Positions 55,521-63,920 of a stretch of 64,000 nucleotides of DNA are shown here, piece by piece. The notes beneath the pieces were generated by a model, which made no database searches, had not been told where the DNA came from, and saw only the letters and a list, made by a program, of their open reading frames with translations. The position numbers and the translations under genes were made by a program. The stretch is from Paenibacillus pasadenensis DSM 19293 (GTDB lineage Bacteria; Bacillota; Bacilli; Paenibacillales; Paenibacillaceae). The stretch lies in NCBI RefSeq assembly GCF_000422485.1, contig NZ_KE383847.1, positions 315,074 through 379,073 of the forward strand, read 5' to 3'. The first letter of the stretch is position 1. The number at the start of each line of letters is the position of its first letter.

Positions 55521-55682
55521 ATGAGCTGCATCCGCAACAAAAAAGCTCCCATCGAGCTTGATGTCAGAAGGGCCATGGATCAGCTGGGGGTGGAGCCTCG
55601 GATTCGCGAGCCGCTGCTGAAGCGGCTGGAGGAATCGGTCCAAAGCAGGGGCGGGGAACGGCGCGATTATCCGAAGGCGTAG
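55521..55682 (+). CDS. Small hypothetical protein, similar to the 47133 gene product
   Basis: A 53-aa protein: PIELDVRRAMDQLGVEPRI then REPLLKRLEES. Alignment by eye with the 75-aa product of 47133-47360 gives the same L-V-R-x-x-M-x-Q-L-G...LL-x-x-LE pattern. AGGAGG lies 10 bases before the ATG. No LexA box was found here. It lies just after the AddA-like gene, behind its terminator, so the two paralogues bracket the WYL-HIRAN-nuclease-helicase cassette. Confidence 0.65.
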   Translation: MSCIRNKKAPIELDVRRAMDQLGVEPRIREPLLKRLEESVQSRGGERRDYPKA

Positions 55683-55804
55683 CCGCCGTCTCCCGCGAGC
55701 CCCCGTCCTCTGCCCGACTTCCGGCTCCGCCTGCGGGCCGATGTCCGGCTGCCGACCGCGTGATAAGCTGAGCTCATATCCGTCCAAGGAAGGGAGAATT
55801 TCAT

Positions 55805-56485
55805 ATGGAGTACGATACGGGCAGGGAAATACGGCTGGCGGGCATCGGCATGGTAGACGGCGGCAAGGCGGACCGCACGACCATCGACGGCATGGGCAAG
55901 GTGACGGGGGACCTGGACAGCGGCAAGGTGATCGTGAACGGTCAGGCGACGTTCAAGGGCTCGGTCCGGGCCGCAAGCGCGGACATCAACGGCTTGGCGG
56001 GAATCGACGGCGGGCTGCGGGCGGACAAGTGCCGCGTGGAGGGCAAGCTGACGGTGGAGGAATCGCTTGAGGCGGAAGAGGCGACGGTGAACGGCAGCCT
56101 CACGGTGCACGGACCGTGCCGGATCGGCCGCCTGCTGTCGCACGGCAAGCTCCAGCTCGACGCGCTGAGCGGCGACGAGGCTCGGCTGGAGCTCCGCGGC
56201 ACCAGCAGCATCCGCGAGCTGTCGGCCCGCTTCATCCAAGCCTCGGCTCCGAGCGACGGCTTGCAGGGCTGGCAGAAGCTGCTGCCGCTGCCGGTCGTCC
56301 AGAACCGCCTGATGGCGCACACGATCGAGGGCGAGGATATCTTTCTGGAGCATGTGACGGCGAGCCTCGTGCGCGGAGCGAGGGTGCGGATCGGCGCCGG
56401 CTGCGACATCGGCCGGGTCGAGTATGCGGAACGGCTCGAGCGGCATGCGGACGCCCGCGTCGGCAGCGAGGCCCGTCTGGCCTAG
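55805..56485 (+). CDS. Bactofilin-like polymer-forming protein 1
   Basis: A 226-aa protein of repeated short beta strands (DGMGKVTGDLDSGKVIVNG, VRAASADINGLAGIDGG, CRVEGKLTVEESLEAEE, ATVNGSLTVHG), the solenoid pattern of bactofilin-like cytoskeletal proteins (compare Bacillus YhbE/YhbF). No signal or membrane segment. The C-terminal third ends in a distinct LRGTSSIRELSARFIQ and IEGEDIFLEHVTASLVRG region. It is paired with the similar next gene, an arrangement typical of the Bacillus yhbEF operon. Confidence 0.78.
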   Translation: MEYDTGREIRLAGIGMVDGGKADRTTIDGMGKVTGDLDSGKVIVNGQATFKGSVRAASADINGLAGIDGGLRADKCRVEGKLTVEESLEAEEATVNGSLTVHGPCRIGRLLSHGKLQLDALSGDEARLELRGTSSIRELSARFIQASAPSDGLQGWQKLLPLPVVQNRLMAHTIEGEDIFLEHVTASLVRGARVRIGAGCDIGRVEYAERLERHADARVGSEARLA

Positions 56486-56502
56486 GAAAGGAGGGATGCC
56501 GC

Positions 56503-57234
56503 ATGGCGGCGAAAATTCATTCCGCTGCGCGCCGTCTGTCCCTCACCGGGACCGGCGTATCCGGCGGCGGCAGCTATGCGAAAGCGCGCGTGCTCGGCGA
56601 TGCCGTCGTGCACGGCAGCCTCGACTGCGTGCAGCTGGCCGTAACCGGCACGATGCGCGTGCACGGCGAGCTGAACGCGCTCAAGGCGAGCGTCACCGGC
56701 ACGATCGCGGCAGAAGGGCTGTCGATCGGCCGCTTGCGGCTGACGGGAGAGCTGTCTTCCCGCGACGCCGCTTCGATCCGGGAGCTGACCGGGTCGGGCT
56801 CGATTACGGTTCAGGAGCGGCTGCATGCGGATTGCCTGCGCCTCAGCGGAGAGCTGCAGGCGATGAGCTGCGACGCTTCGGAGATTCAGCTGCGCGGCAA
56901 GGCCGCGGTGCAGGGCAGGCTGGACGCCGGCAGCTTCGAGCTGCAGCTGTACGGCGACTCGACCATCGGCGAGCTGACCGGCGGCCGCATCGAAGTGAGC
57001 CGTCCGGGCCGTTGGACGCGGATGATCGGCGTGTTTTTCCGTCCGGCCCGGCACGCCAGCCTGTCCGTACGCCGCATCGAGGGAGCCGTCGTCCGGCTGG
57101 AGCATGTCCGCGCGGAGGCGGTGCGCGGAGGGAGCGTGACGGTGGGCGAGGGCTGCGAGATCGGCCTGGTCGAATATACGGAGGAGCTGACCGTGCATCC
57201 TGGCGCGGTCGTCCAGGAGAGGCGGCGGATCTAG
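56503..57234 (+). CDS. Bactofilin-like polymer-forming protein 2
   Basis: A 243-aa beta-solenoid protein (GTGVSGGGSYAKARVLGDAVV, LAVTGTMRVHGELNALKASVTG, LRLSGELQAMSCDASEIQLRG). The C-terminus RRIEGAVVRLEHVRAEAVRGGSVTVGEGCEIGLVEYTEEL parallels IEGEDIFLEHVTASLVRGARVRIGAGCDIGRVEYAERL in the upstream gene, so the two are paralogues. AAAGGAGGG precedes the ATG. Its last codons lie inside a terminator hairpin. Confidence 0.78.
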   Translation: MAAKIHSAARRLSLTGTGVSGGGSYAKARVLGDAVVHGSLDCVQLAVTGTMRVHGELNALKASVTGTIAAEGLSIGRLRLTGELSSRDAASIRELTGSGSITVQERLHADCLRLSGELQAMSCDASEIQLRGKAAVQGRLDAGSFELQLYGDSTIGELTGGRIEVSRPGRWTRMIGVFFRPARHASLSVRRIEGAVVRLEHVRAEAVRGGSVTVGEGCEIGLVEYTEELTVHPGAVVQERRRI

Positions 57235-57251
57235 CATCCGGCCGCCTTTTT
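57220..57251 (+). terminator. Terminator overlapping the bactofilin 2 stop codon
   Basis: AGGCGGCGGAT (57220-57230) pairs with ATCCGGCCGCCT (57236-57247, one bulge) followed by a T-run. The stop codon TAG (57232-57234) lies in the loop, so the ribosome would open the hairpin during translation. Confidence 0.75.
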
Positions 57252-57301
57252 GCTGCTGCGGGAAGCCTCCGCCGGAGGAAGCGCCAGGGAAGCGGCTCTT
57301 T

Positions 57302-57345
57302 CCGCAGCCCTCCGGCTCCGGCACCGCAGCCCTCCGGCTCCGGCG
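57302..57345 (+). repeat. 22-bp tandem repeat in the intergenic region
   Basis: Two copies of a 22-base GC-rich unit (57302-57323 and 57324-57345, one difference), followed by a partial third. It lies upstream of the glycosyltransferase gene and has no visible coding role. Confidence 0.8.
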
Positions 57346-57501
57346 CCGCAGCGCCGTACAGGCGCTTGCGCCTCGCGTTCACCCGCACGGGCGGTCCGCA
57401 GCCGAGCATATACTGGCAGCAACTTTTCCTGCCACTGGAGGTGCGGGCCAGATGGTCCACCAGCTCGCGACAACAACCCGCCTGCATGGAGGCGGAGGAC
57501 G

Positions 57502-58587
57502 ATGAAGCTGCTGCTCGTCTTTTCGACGCCGAGCGGGGGCATGGAGACGCTCAACCGCATCCGCTCCCGGGCGCTCGCCGCAAGCGGCGTCGACTGCCAC
57601 GTCCTTTATACGAACGGAGGCAGCGGCCTGCAGAACGCGGGCGGCGCGACCGTGCTCGTCTACCAGGAATCCGCGGACATCCTGGAGCTCATCCGCCGGG
57701 AGGGCTACGACATGATCGTCGTCTGCTCGCATGTCGTCCTGCTGGAGCAGATCCGCCTCAGCGGCTACGCCGGCCGCCTCGTCTTCGAGGTCCAAGGCCT
57801 CGGCACGCCGCAGCAGGCCGAGGAATTCCTGCGCGACTACGGCAGCGTGCTGCCCTTCTGCGCGGACGGCCTGCTGTACCCCGTCACGGGCCATCTGCAG
57901 GCGATGTTCGGCGGCGCCTATCCCGAGCTGCCGCAGTTCTGCTTCGACGATCCGCTCGACACGGAAAGCTTCGGCTACTCGCGCTTCCCGATCGTGCCGT
58001 ATCCGATCCTCGGCTGGATCGGGCGGATCGAGCCCAACAAGAACTGGCGCGAGTTCGCCGCGATCGCGGAGGCGCTCGTGCCGGCGTTCCCGCAGCTGGA
58101 GCTGTGGATGTTCGAGGACGCGAGCCTGTACGATCCGGCCGAGCGCCGAACGTTCGACCAGTGGCGCCAGGGTTCGCCCGTCGCGAGGCGGCTGACGCTG
58201 CGCTCCAACGTGCCGCACTCGCAGATGGCCGATTACCTCAGCCTGATCGGCGATTCGGGCGGCGCGCTCGTCTCCTGCTCGATCCGCGAAGGGTTCGGCT
58301 ACGCGGTCGCGGAGGCGATGCTCTGCCGCTGCCCGGTGCTGGCCACCGATTCCGGCGGGGTGACGCGGTTCATCGCGGCGGGACATACCGGAGAGCTGTA
58401 TCCGCTCGGCGACATCGGCGCGGCGGCTGCCGGAGCCTACCGCCTCATGAAGGACGTCGCCTATCGGGAAAGCATCCGCATCCAGGGCGAGCGCCGCATC
58501 CGCGAGCGCTTCTCGGCCGCGGCCTATGTCGCTCATTTCCACGCGATGCTCGAGGCGATGCAGGCGGTCCAGCCCAAGCGGCCTTGA
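57502..58587 (+). CDS. Glycosyltransferase (GT4-like)
   Basis: A 361-aa cytoplasmic glycosyltransferase of GT-B fold. The C-terminal half shows ILGWIGRIEPNKNWREF (donor-domain entry), NVPHSQMADYLS, and SIREGFGYAVAEAMLCRCPVLATDSGGV with the E-x7-E-type motif of GT4 enzymes. The N-terminal half is the acceptor domain (KLLLVFSTPSGGMETLNRI). Substrate and product are unknown; no surrounding polysaccharide cluster is visible. GGCGGAGGA precedes the ATG. Confidence 0.82.
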   Translation: MKLLLVFSTPSGGMETLNRIRSRALAASGVDCHVLYTNGGSGLQNAGGATVLVYQESADILELIRREGYDMIVVCSHVVLLEQIRLSGYAGRLVFEVQGLGTPQQAEEFLRDYGSVLPFCADGLLYPVTGHLQAMFGGAYPELPQFCFDDPLDTESFGYSRFPIVPYPILGWIGRIEPNKNWREFAAIAEALVPAFPQLELWMFEDASLYDPAERRTFDQWRQGSPVARRLTLRSNVPHSQMADYLSLIGDSGGALVSCSIREGFGYAVAEAMLCRCPVLATDSGGVTRFIAAGHTGELYPLGDIGAAAAGAYRLMKDVAYRESIRIQGERRIRERFSAAAYVAHFHAMLEAMQAVQPKRP

Positions 58588-58617
58588 GGCCCGGGACAGG
58601 GATGCGCCGATCCGGCC

Positions 58618-58646
58618 TTGCGCCAAGGGAGCCCGCCCGGTAGAAT
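58618..58646 (+). promoter_or_regulatory. Promoter of the rsmF-like gene
   Basis: -35 TTGCGC (58618-58623), 17-base spacer, -10 TAGAAT (58641-58646), 58 bases before the start codon. The -35 is weak. Confidence 0.5.
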
Positions 58647-58703
58647 GGGTCGTAGTTTTTTCCGGCGGCTTGCCGCCAGGAACCGACCCCGAGGTGAATG
58701 AAG

Positions 58704-60092
58704 ATGAAACTCCCGGCTTCCTTCGAATCGCGCATGAAGGACCTTCTGCAAGAAGACTACGAGGCGTTCCGCGGCAGCTACGAGCAGCCGCGGGCGCAGG
58801 CGCTGCGCGTCAACACGCTCAAGCTTGCGGCCGAGGCGTTCCTCGCCGTCCAGCCGTTCGGGCTGGAGCCGGTGCCTTGGGCTCCGGCGGGCTTTTATTA
58901 CGATGGCGACGAGGACCGGCCGGGCCGGCATCCGTGGCATGAGGCGGGCCTCTATTACATCCAGGAGCCGAGCGCGATGGCCGTCGCCGAGCTGGCCGCG
59001 CCGCGGCCGGGCGAGCGCGTGCTCGACCTGTGCGCCGCGCCCGGCGGCAAGACGACGCATCTGGCCCAGCTGATGCGGGGCGAGGGGCTGCTCGTCTCCA
59101 ACGAGCCGCATCCGGCGCGCGCGAAGATCCTGTCGCAGAACGTGGAGCGCATGGGCGTTCCGCACGCGGTCGTGACGAGCGAGCTGCCGGACCGGCTGTC
59201 GCCGCGCTTCCCGGCCTTCTTCGACCGGATCGTCGTGGACGCCCCGTGCTCCGGCGAGGGCATGTTCCGCAAGGACCCGGACGCCTGCGGGCAGTGGAGC
59301 CCGGACCATGTGCGGCTGTGCGCGGCGAGGCAGGACGACATCCTGCGCCATGCGGCGCTCATGCTGCGTCCCGGCGGCACGCTCGTCTACTCCACCTGCA
59401 CGTTCGCCCCGGAGGAAAATGAAGGCGCCGTCAGCCGCTTCCTGCGGGAGCACCCGGAGTTCTCCGTCGCGGCCGCGCAGCGATACGGGGGCTTCGGAAG
59501 CGGCCGGCCGGACTGGACCGCCGATCCCGCGCCGGGACTGGAGCATACGGTGCGCATCTGGCCCCACCAGGTGCGAGGCGAAGGCCATTACGCCGCGGTG
59601 CTGCGCAAGGCGGACGATGCGCCGGCGGGCAGACGCAAGCTGAAGCTGGAGACGGGCCTGCGGCGGGACAAGCTGCCCGAGCCTTTTCTGCGCTTCGCGG
59701 AAGAGACGCTTGCCGAGCTGCCGCTGGGGCTGCCGCTCCTGTTCGGCGACCAGCTGTATGCCCTGCCGGAAGGCATGCCGGAGCTTGCGGGGCTGAAGGT
59801 GCTGCGGCCGGGCCTGCATCTGGGCACGCTCAAGAAGAACCGCTTCGAGCCTTCCCATGCGCTGGCGCTCGCGCTGAAGCCGGGGCAGGCGCGGCAGGCC
59901 GCCGAGCTGCCGCTCGGCTCGCCGGAGCTGGCGGCCTACCTGCGGGGCGAGGCGATCGCGGCGGGCGGAGCGAAGGGCTGGCAGCTCGTGCTCGCTTCCG
60001 GCCATCCGATCGGCTGGGGCAAGCTGGCGGACGGCCAGCTGAAGAATCATTTCCCGAAAGGCTTGCGCTGGACGGGAGCTCAATCGAATTAG
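58704..60092 (+). CDS. rsmF: RsmF-type rRNA m5C methyltransferase
   Basis: A 462-aa SAM-dependent RNA (cytosine-5) methyltransferase of the RsmB/RsmF group. Motifs: LDLCAAPGGKTTHLAQL (SAM site), VVDAPCSGEGMFRKDP (motif IV Cys), YSTCTFAPEENE (catalytic Cys motif VI) and a C-terminal PUA-like/RNA-binding extension. Substrate is likely 16S rRNA. Start: ATG 58704, eight bases from GAGGTG; ATG 58698 in frame is too close to it. The symbol is by homology, as the modified position cannot be read. Confidence 0.86.
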   Translation: MKLPASFESRMKDLLQEDYEAFRGSYEQPRAQALRVNTLKLAAEAFLAVQPFGLEPVPWAPAGFYYDGDEDRPGRHPWHEAGLYYIQEPSAMAVAELAAPRPGERVLDLCAAPGGKTTHLAQLMRGEGLLVSNEPHPARAKILSQNVERMGVPHAVVTSELPDRLSPRFPAFFDRIVVDAPCSGEGMFRKDPDACGQWSPDHVRLCAARQDDILRHAALMLRPGGTLVYSTCTFAPEENEGAVSRFLREHPEFSVAAAQRYGGFGSGRPDWTADPAPGLEHTVRIWPHQVRGEGHYAAVLRKADDAPAGRRKLKLETGLRRDKLPEPFLRFAEETLAELPLGLPLLFGDQLYALPEGMPELAGLKVLRPGLHLGTLKKNRFEPSHALALALKPGQARQAAELPLGSPELAAYLRGEAIAAGGAKGWQLVLASGHPIGWGKLADGQLKNHFPKGLRWTGAQSN

Positions 60093-60110
60093 GACGAATC
60101 TCTTCTCTCC

Positions 60111-60148
60111 ACAGGACGAAGCGGAACCGGACCGCTTCGTCCTGTTTT
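60111..60148 (+). terminator. Intrinsic terminator after the rsmF-like gene
   Basis: Perfect 14-bp stem (60111-60124 with 60132-60145), 7-base loop and T-run. Confidence 0.92.
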
Positions 60149-60246
60149 GCATCCGTCGCGCCTGGCGCAGGGCCGGCCGTGCCGAGCCGGGCGATGCGTT
60201 CGCGCGCGGGCGGGCTTCCGATCCGCCGCCCGCCTCGAGCCGCCGC

Positions 60247-61191
60247 TCAGCGGAGCTCCGCCTCGACGGCGACCTCGAACGACCCGCCCGCCGCGTTGCT
60301 GCCGCCGCGGCTCGTGCCGCCGTCGTCGCGGACCTGGACGGTCACGGAGGCGGAGCCGCCCGCGCCGGATGCGGGCTCGAAGCTCAGCGTGCCGTCCGCC
60401 TCCAGCGCCGGGCCCGAGCGGAACAGCTCGGGCCGGTCGGTCTCGATCGTCACCCAGAGCGTCTGGCGCTCGGAATCCGGTCCGGCCTGCAGCGGCGCGC
60501 TCCAGCCCGGCATCCGCTGCGGACCGCTGCCTGCCGTCGTGCGGACCGAAGGGCCGGGCTCGAAGAGCGGGGCGTCGTTGACCGGCTCGATGACGATCGG
60601 GATCGAGGCCTCTCCGCGGGCCGGACGGGCGGAGCTCCGGCTGCCGCTGTCGACGACGCGGATGTCGATCCGGTCGCGGCCGTAGGCGTCGGGCAGCGGC
60701 TCATAGCGGAGCGAGGCGAGCATGCGGTGCAGGGCGGACGAGCTGCCCGTCCATTCCATATGGCCGGTATTCGGAGCGCCGCCGATCAGCGTCAGCTCCT
60801 CCGCGCGGCCGGCTTCCAGCGTTCCGAACCGGGCGGACAGCGCCACGGCATAACGGTCCGCCGCCGCATCGGGATCGGTGAATCCGACGGCCGGCACCGC
60901 CGGCGGCGGCTGGTCTTCCTGCAAACGCAGCGCGCCGGCGGCGTCTCGGCTCGTTGTCCGATCGGCCCGGGCGCCGGCTTCTGCGTCGCTGGCATCACGG
61001 CCTGCCGACTGGCTCTCCGCAGCGCGATCGATCGCGCTCCCCGCCGCTGCGGCGCCGGCTTGGAGCAGCCTGACTTCGGGCGGCAAGTTGGCTTTCCGGA
61101 GCAGCCCGGTCCGGTCCGCCGCAAGCGTCAGGATGAGGCCGACGGTCAGCAGCGCCGCAGCGGCGAGCCCTGCGATTCGTTTCTTTGTCAT
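60247..61191 (-). CDS. Membrane-anchored or secreted protein with cadherin-like/tandem-95-type repeats
   Basis: A 314-aa exported protein. After MTKKRIAG comes a hydrophobic helix (about 8-28) that could be a signal anchor or signal peptide. A long disordered linker follows, then domains with NTGHMEWTGSSSALHRMLASLRYEPLPDAYGRDRIDIRVVDSG and IVIEPVNDAPLFEPG, the hallmark of Ca-binding cadherin-like/VCBS tandem repeats (the VNDAP boundary). Two such units are visible. It is divergent from the MalT-like regulator gene. Start ATG 61191 has AAAGGGGA upstream. A surface adhesion role is plausible, but not shown. Confidence 0.72.
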   Translation of the reverse strand: MTKKRIAGLAAAALLTVGLILTLAADRTGLLRKANLPPEVRLLQAGAAAAGSAIDRAAESQSAGRDASDAEAGARADRTTSRDAAGALRLQEDQPPPAVPAVGFTDPDAAADRYAVALSARFGTLEAGRAEELTLIGGAPNTGHMEWTGSSSALHRMLASLRYEPLPDAYGRDRIDIRVVDSGSRSSARPARGEASIPIVIEPVNDAPLFEPGPSVRTTAGSGPQRMPGWSAPLQAGPDSERQTLWVTIETDRPELFRSGPALEADGTLSFEPASGAGGSASVTVQVRDDGGTSRGGSNAAGGSFEVAVEAELR

Positions 61192-61328
61192 GGCTGGATG
61201 ATCCCCTTTCTCGGTCTGACGCTCCATTCTAGCCCGCCGCCGGCAAAGCGGCGATTGACGGATGTTAACGGCTGCGGCCGAAATGGCGATATAGGAAAGA
61301 AAGAATGCTACCCGCTCAGGAGGTACCC

Positions 61329-63908
61329 ATGGATGATCGAACAGGCTGGCGGCCGCCGCTGGCCAAAATCACGCTGCCGGCAGGCGGCCTCGGAGGGCTG
61401 ACGGCCCGCCCCCGCTTGGTCCGGATGCTGGAGGAAGGATCCTCCTGCCGGCTCATGACCGTCGCCGCGCCGGCCGGCTACGGCAAGACGACGCTGCTCC
61501 GCCAGTGGGCGGAGCAGGCCGGACGCCCGGTCGCCTGGCTGTCGCTCGACGAGGCGGACGACGACGTGCCCCGCTTCTGGCGGCTTGTCGCTTGCGCGCT
61601 CGAACAGGCGCTCCCGCCGGATTCGCTGCGCCGCAGCCTGCCGCTCAGCTCGGCGCTGTCCTCGCTGTCGGCCGCCGCTTTCCTCGACGCGCTCACCGGC
61701 GAACTGGCGGAGGCGGGAGGCCGCCTCGCCTTGGTGCTGGACGATTTCCACCACATCCGGGAGCCGGGCATCCAGGAGCAGCTGGCCTACTGGCTCCGCT
61801 ACTTGCCGCCGGGCGTAGGCGTCGTGACGGCGGGCCGATCGGCGCTGCGCGTCGGGGGCTCCAGATGGGCGGCCGAAGGCAAGCGGCTCGACCTGACGGC
61901 CGCCGAGCTCGCTTTCACCGAGGAGGAGGCGGGGTTGTACCTGGATGCGGCATTTCCCGGCTCGTTCACTCCGGCCCAGCAGCTCCGCCTGCATCAGGCG
62001 ACGGAAGGATGGGCGGCCGGACTCCAGCTGTCGGGGCTGTCCGGCGCGGCATCGCTCGGCCGCGAGGCCGGCGGGGAGGAGCTGGCGGAATTCCTCATGG
62101 AAGAAGCGTACGGCCGCTTGCCGGGCGAGCTGAAGCGGTTCCTGCTGCTGTCGGCGCTGCCGGAGCGGATCGATGCGGAGCTGGCCGGGGCCGCCGCCGG
62201 CTGCGGCCGCGAAGAGGCGGAGGCGCTGCTCGGCCGCGTGCGGCGCGACAGCCTGTTCCTGCTGCCGGCTGGAGCGGACGGGTGGCATCGCTACCATGCC
62301 CTGTTCCGCAGCTTCCTGCTGCGGCGGCCGGAGCTCGCCGAGCCGAGCCGGCGGGACGCGCTGCATCGCTGCGCCCTCGAGCTGGATCGGCGCGGGCTCG
62401 CGGCGGAAGCGATCGGCTGCGCGCTGAGCGCGGGCGACGGCGAGTGGAGCTCGGACAAGCTCGATGCTTTTGCCGCGCAGGCGCTGGAAAAGGGAGACGC
62501 CCGCAGCCTCCTCGGCTTGCTGGAGCGGCTGTCCGGACTGCGCGAGCTGACCGCGGAGCAGCAGCTGATGCGGGCCTTTCTGCTCGCTGTCGGCGGACGC
62601 TTCGAGGCCGCCGGAGCGGCGATGGACGGCGCGCGGCGCATCGCGGAGAGCCTCGAGCCGGGCGAGGAGCGGAGCCGTCTGAACAGCGGGCTGCTGTTCG
62701 TCGAGTCCAACCGCATCTTCTTCGGCGGACGCTTCGAGCTGTGGCAGCAGCTGGCCGACCGCGCGGGCCGCGAGCTGCTGCCGGCGGAGGGGATGTATTT
62801 CAACGTCGACTTCAACCGCTCCGAGCCGCAGGTGCGGCGGGCGGACATCGGGATGAAGGGCGTGCTGAGCTCCGATACGGAGGCGATCGGCCGCCAGTTC
62901 GCGGGGATGCTGGAGGAAGGCGGATGGGGCGGCAGCCAGGTGAGCCTGTACGTGAGGCTGGCGCTGGCCGAGGGATACTTCGAGTGGAATCGGCTGGAAG
63001 AGTGCCGGTCGATGCTGGCCGGCGTGCTGCTGGACCGCTCCGCGCACCGGACCGCCGGCCTCGCGGTGCCGGCGGCCATCCTGCAGGCCCAGCTTCATGC
63101 CGCCGAGGGCAAGCTGGACTCCGCCCTGGAGGAGCTGCTTGCCGCCGAGCGGCTGGAGACGGCGCTGGAGCCCCAGTGGCAGGCAGGCCTCATCGCGGCG
63201 CGGGCGCGGCTGCTGCTGCAGGCGGGCCAGGCCGCGCCGGCCCAAAGGGCGCTCGCCTCGCTCGGCCTTCCCGGCAAGGAGCCGGCGGCGTACCATCGCG
63301 AGTACGAGCTCATGACGCTGGTCCGTCTGCTGCTGAGCCAGCGCAAGCTGGAGCAGGCGCTCCTGCTGCTGGACTCGCTGGAGCGGCTGCAGCGGCGGGA
63401 GGGGCTTGTCTCCGGGCTGGCCGAGACCGCTGCGCTGCGGGCGCTCGCGGAGCAGGGCAGAGGCCGCCGGGAGGAGGCGCTGCGGGCGCTCGGGCAGGCG
63501 CTGGAGATCGGGGAAGCGAACGGCTACGTCCGGCTGTTCGTCGCCGAAGGCGCGCCGATGCGCAAGCTGCTCGCCGCATTCCGGGCCGGCACGAGAGGCA
63601 CGGCCGGCGGGGACGCGCCGGGGAGCGGCTACGTCGAGCGGCTGCTGGGCGCGTTCGACTATGCTCCGCCGCGCGTGCTGGAGGCGGCTGCGCCGCTGGC
63701 GGAGCGGCTGACGGAGCAGGAGCTGATCCTGCTCCGCCATTTGGCCGAAGGCGCCGCCAACCGCGAGATCGCGGACAGCCTCGGCTTGACGCCGGGCACC
63801 GTCCGGGTCTACCTGTCGCGGCTGTACGGCAAGCTCGGCGTCGCCTCGCGGCTGCAGGCGGTGCATGCGGCGCAGGAGCTGCGGCTGCTGCACGGGCGCC
63901 ACGGGTAA
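61329..63908 (+). CDS. MalT-like LuxR-family ATPase transcriptional regulator
   Basis: An 859-aa STAND-type activator. Walker A APAGYGKT (47-54) and the following LVLDDFHHI (Walker B-like) give the NTPase; residues ~400-770 are helical repeats (TPR/MalT-like sensor); the C-terminus holds a LuxR winged-helix LTEQELILLRHLAEGAANREIADSLGLTPGTVRVYLSRLYGKLG. Start ATG 61329 lies behind AGGAGG; the ATG at 61305 is in frame but not preceded by a good site. Inducers and target genes are unknown; the divergent cadherin-like gene is a candidate target. Confidence 0.88.
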   Translation: MDDRTGWRPPLAKITLPAGGLGGLTARPRLVRMLEEGSSCRLMTVAAPAGYGKTTLLRQWAEQAGRPVAWLSLDEADDDVPRFWRLVACALEQALPPDSLRRSLPLSSALSSLSAAAFLDALTGELAEAGGRLALVLDDFHHIREPGIQEQLAYWLRYLPPGVGVVTAGRSALRVGGSRWAAEGKRLDLTAAELAFTEEEAGLYLDAAFPGSFTPAQQLRLHQATEGWAAGLQLSGLSGAASLGREAGGEELAEFLMEEAYGRLPGELKRFLLLSALPERIDAELAGAAAGCGREEAEALLGRVRRDSLFLLPAGADGWHRYHALFRSFLLRRPELAEPSRRDALHRCALELDRRGLAAEAIGCALSAGDGEWSSDKLDAFAAQALEKGDARSLLGLLERLSGLRELTAEQQLMRAFLLAVGGRFEAAGAAMDGARRIAESLEPGEERSRLNSGLLFVESNRIFFGGRFELWQQLADRAGRELLPAEGMYFNVDFNRSEPQVRRADIGMKGVLSSDTEAIGRQFAGMLEEGGWGGSQVSLYVRLALAEGYFEWNRLEECRSMLAGVLLDRSAHRTAGLAVPAAILQAQLHAAEGKLDSALEELLAAERLETALEPQWQAGLIAARARLLLQAGQAAPAQRALASLGLPGKEPAAYHREYELMTLVRLLLSQRKLEQALLLLDSLERLQRREGLVSGLAETAALRALAEQGRGRREEALRALGQALEIGEANGYVRLFVAEGAPMRKLLAAFRAGTRGTAGGDAPGSGYVERLLGAFDYAPPRVLEAAAPLAERLTEQELILLRHLAEGAANREIADSLGLTPGTVRVYLSRLYGKLGVASRLQAVHAAQELRLLHGRHG

Positions 63909-63920
63909 AAGGAATGCCCC

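Noticed and set aside
61308..63902. An 864-codon open frame antisense to the MalT-like gene
   Set aside because: It mirrors the MalT-like coding sequence, has a Gln/Arg-rich composition and no motif; the plus-strand protein has complete ATPase and LuxR domains.
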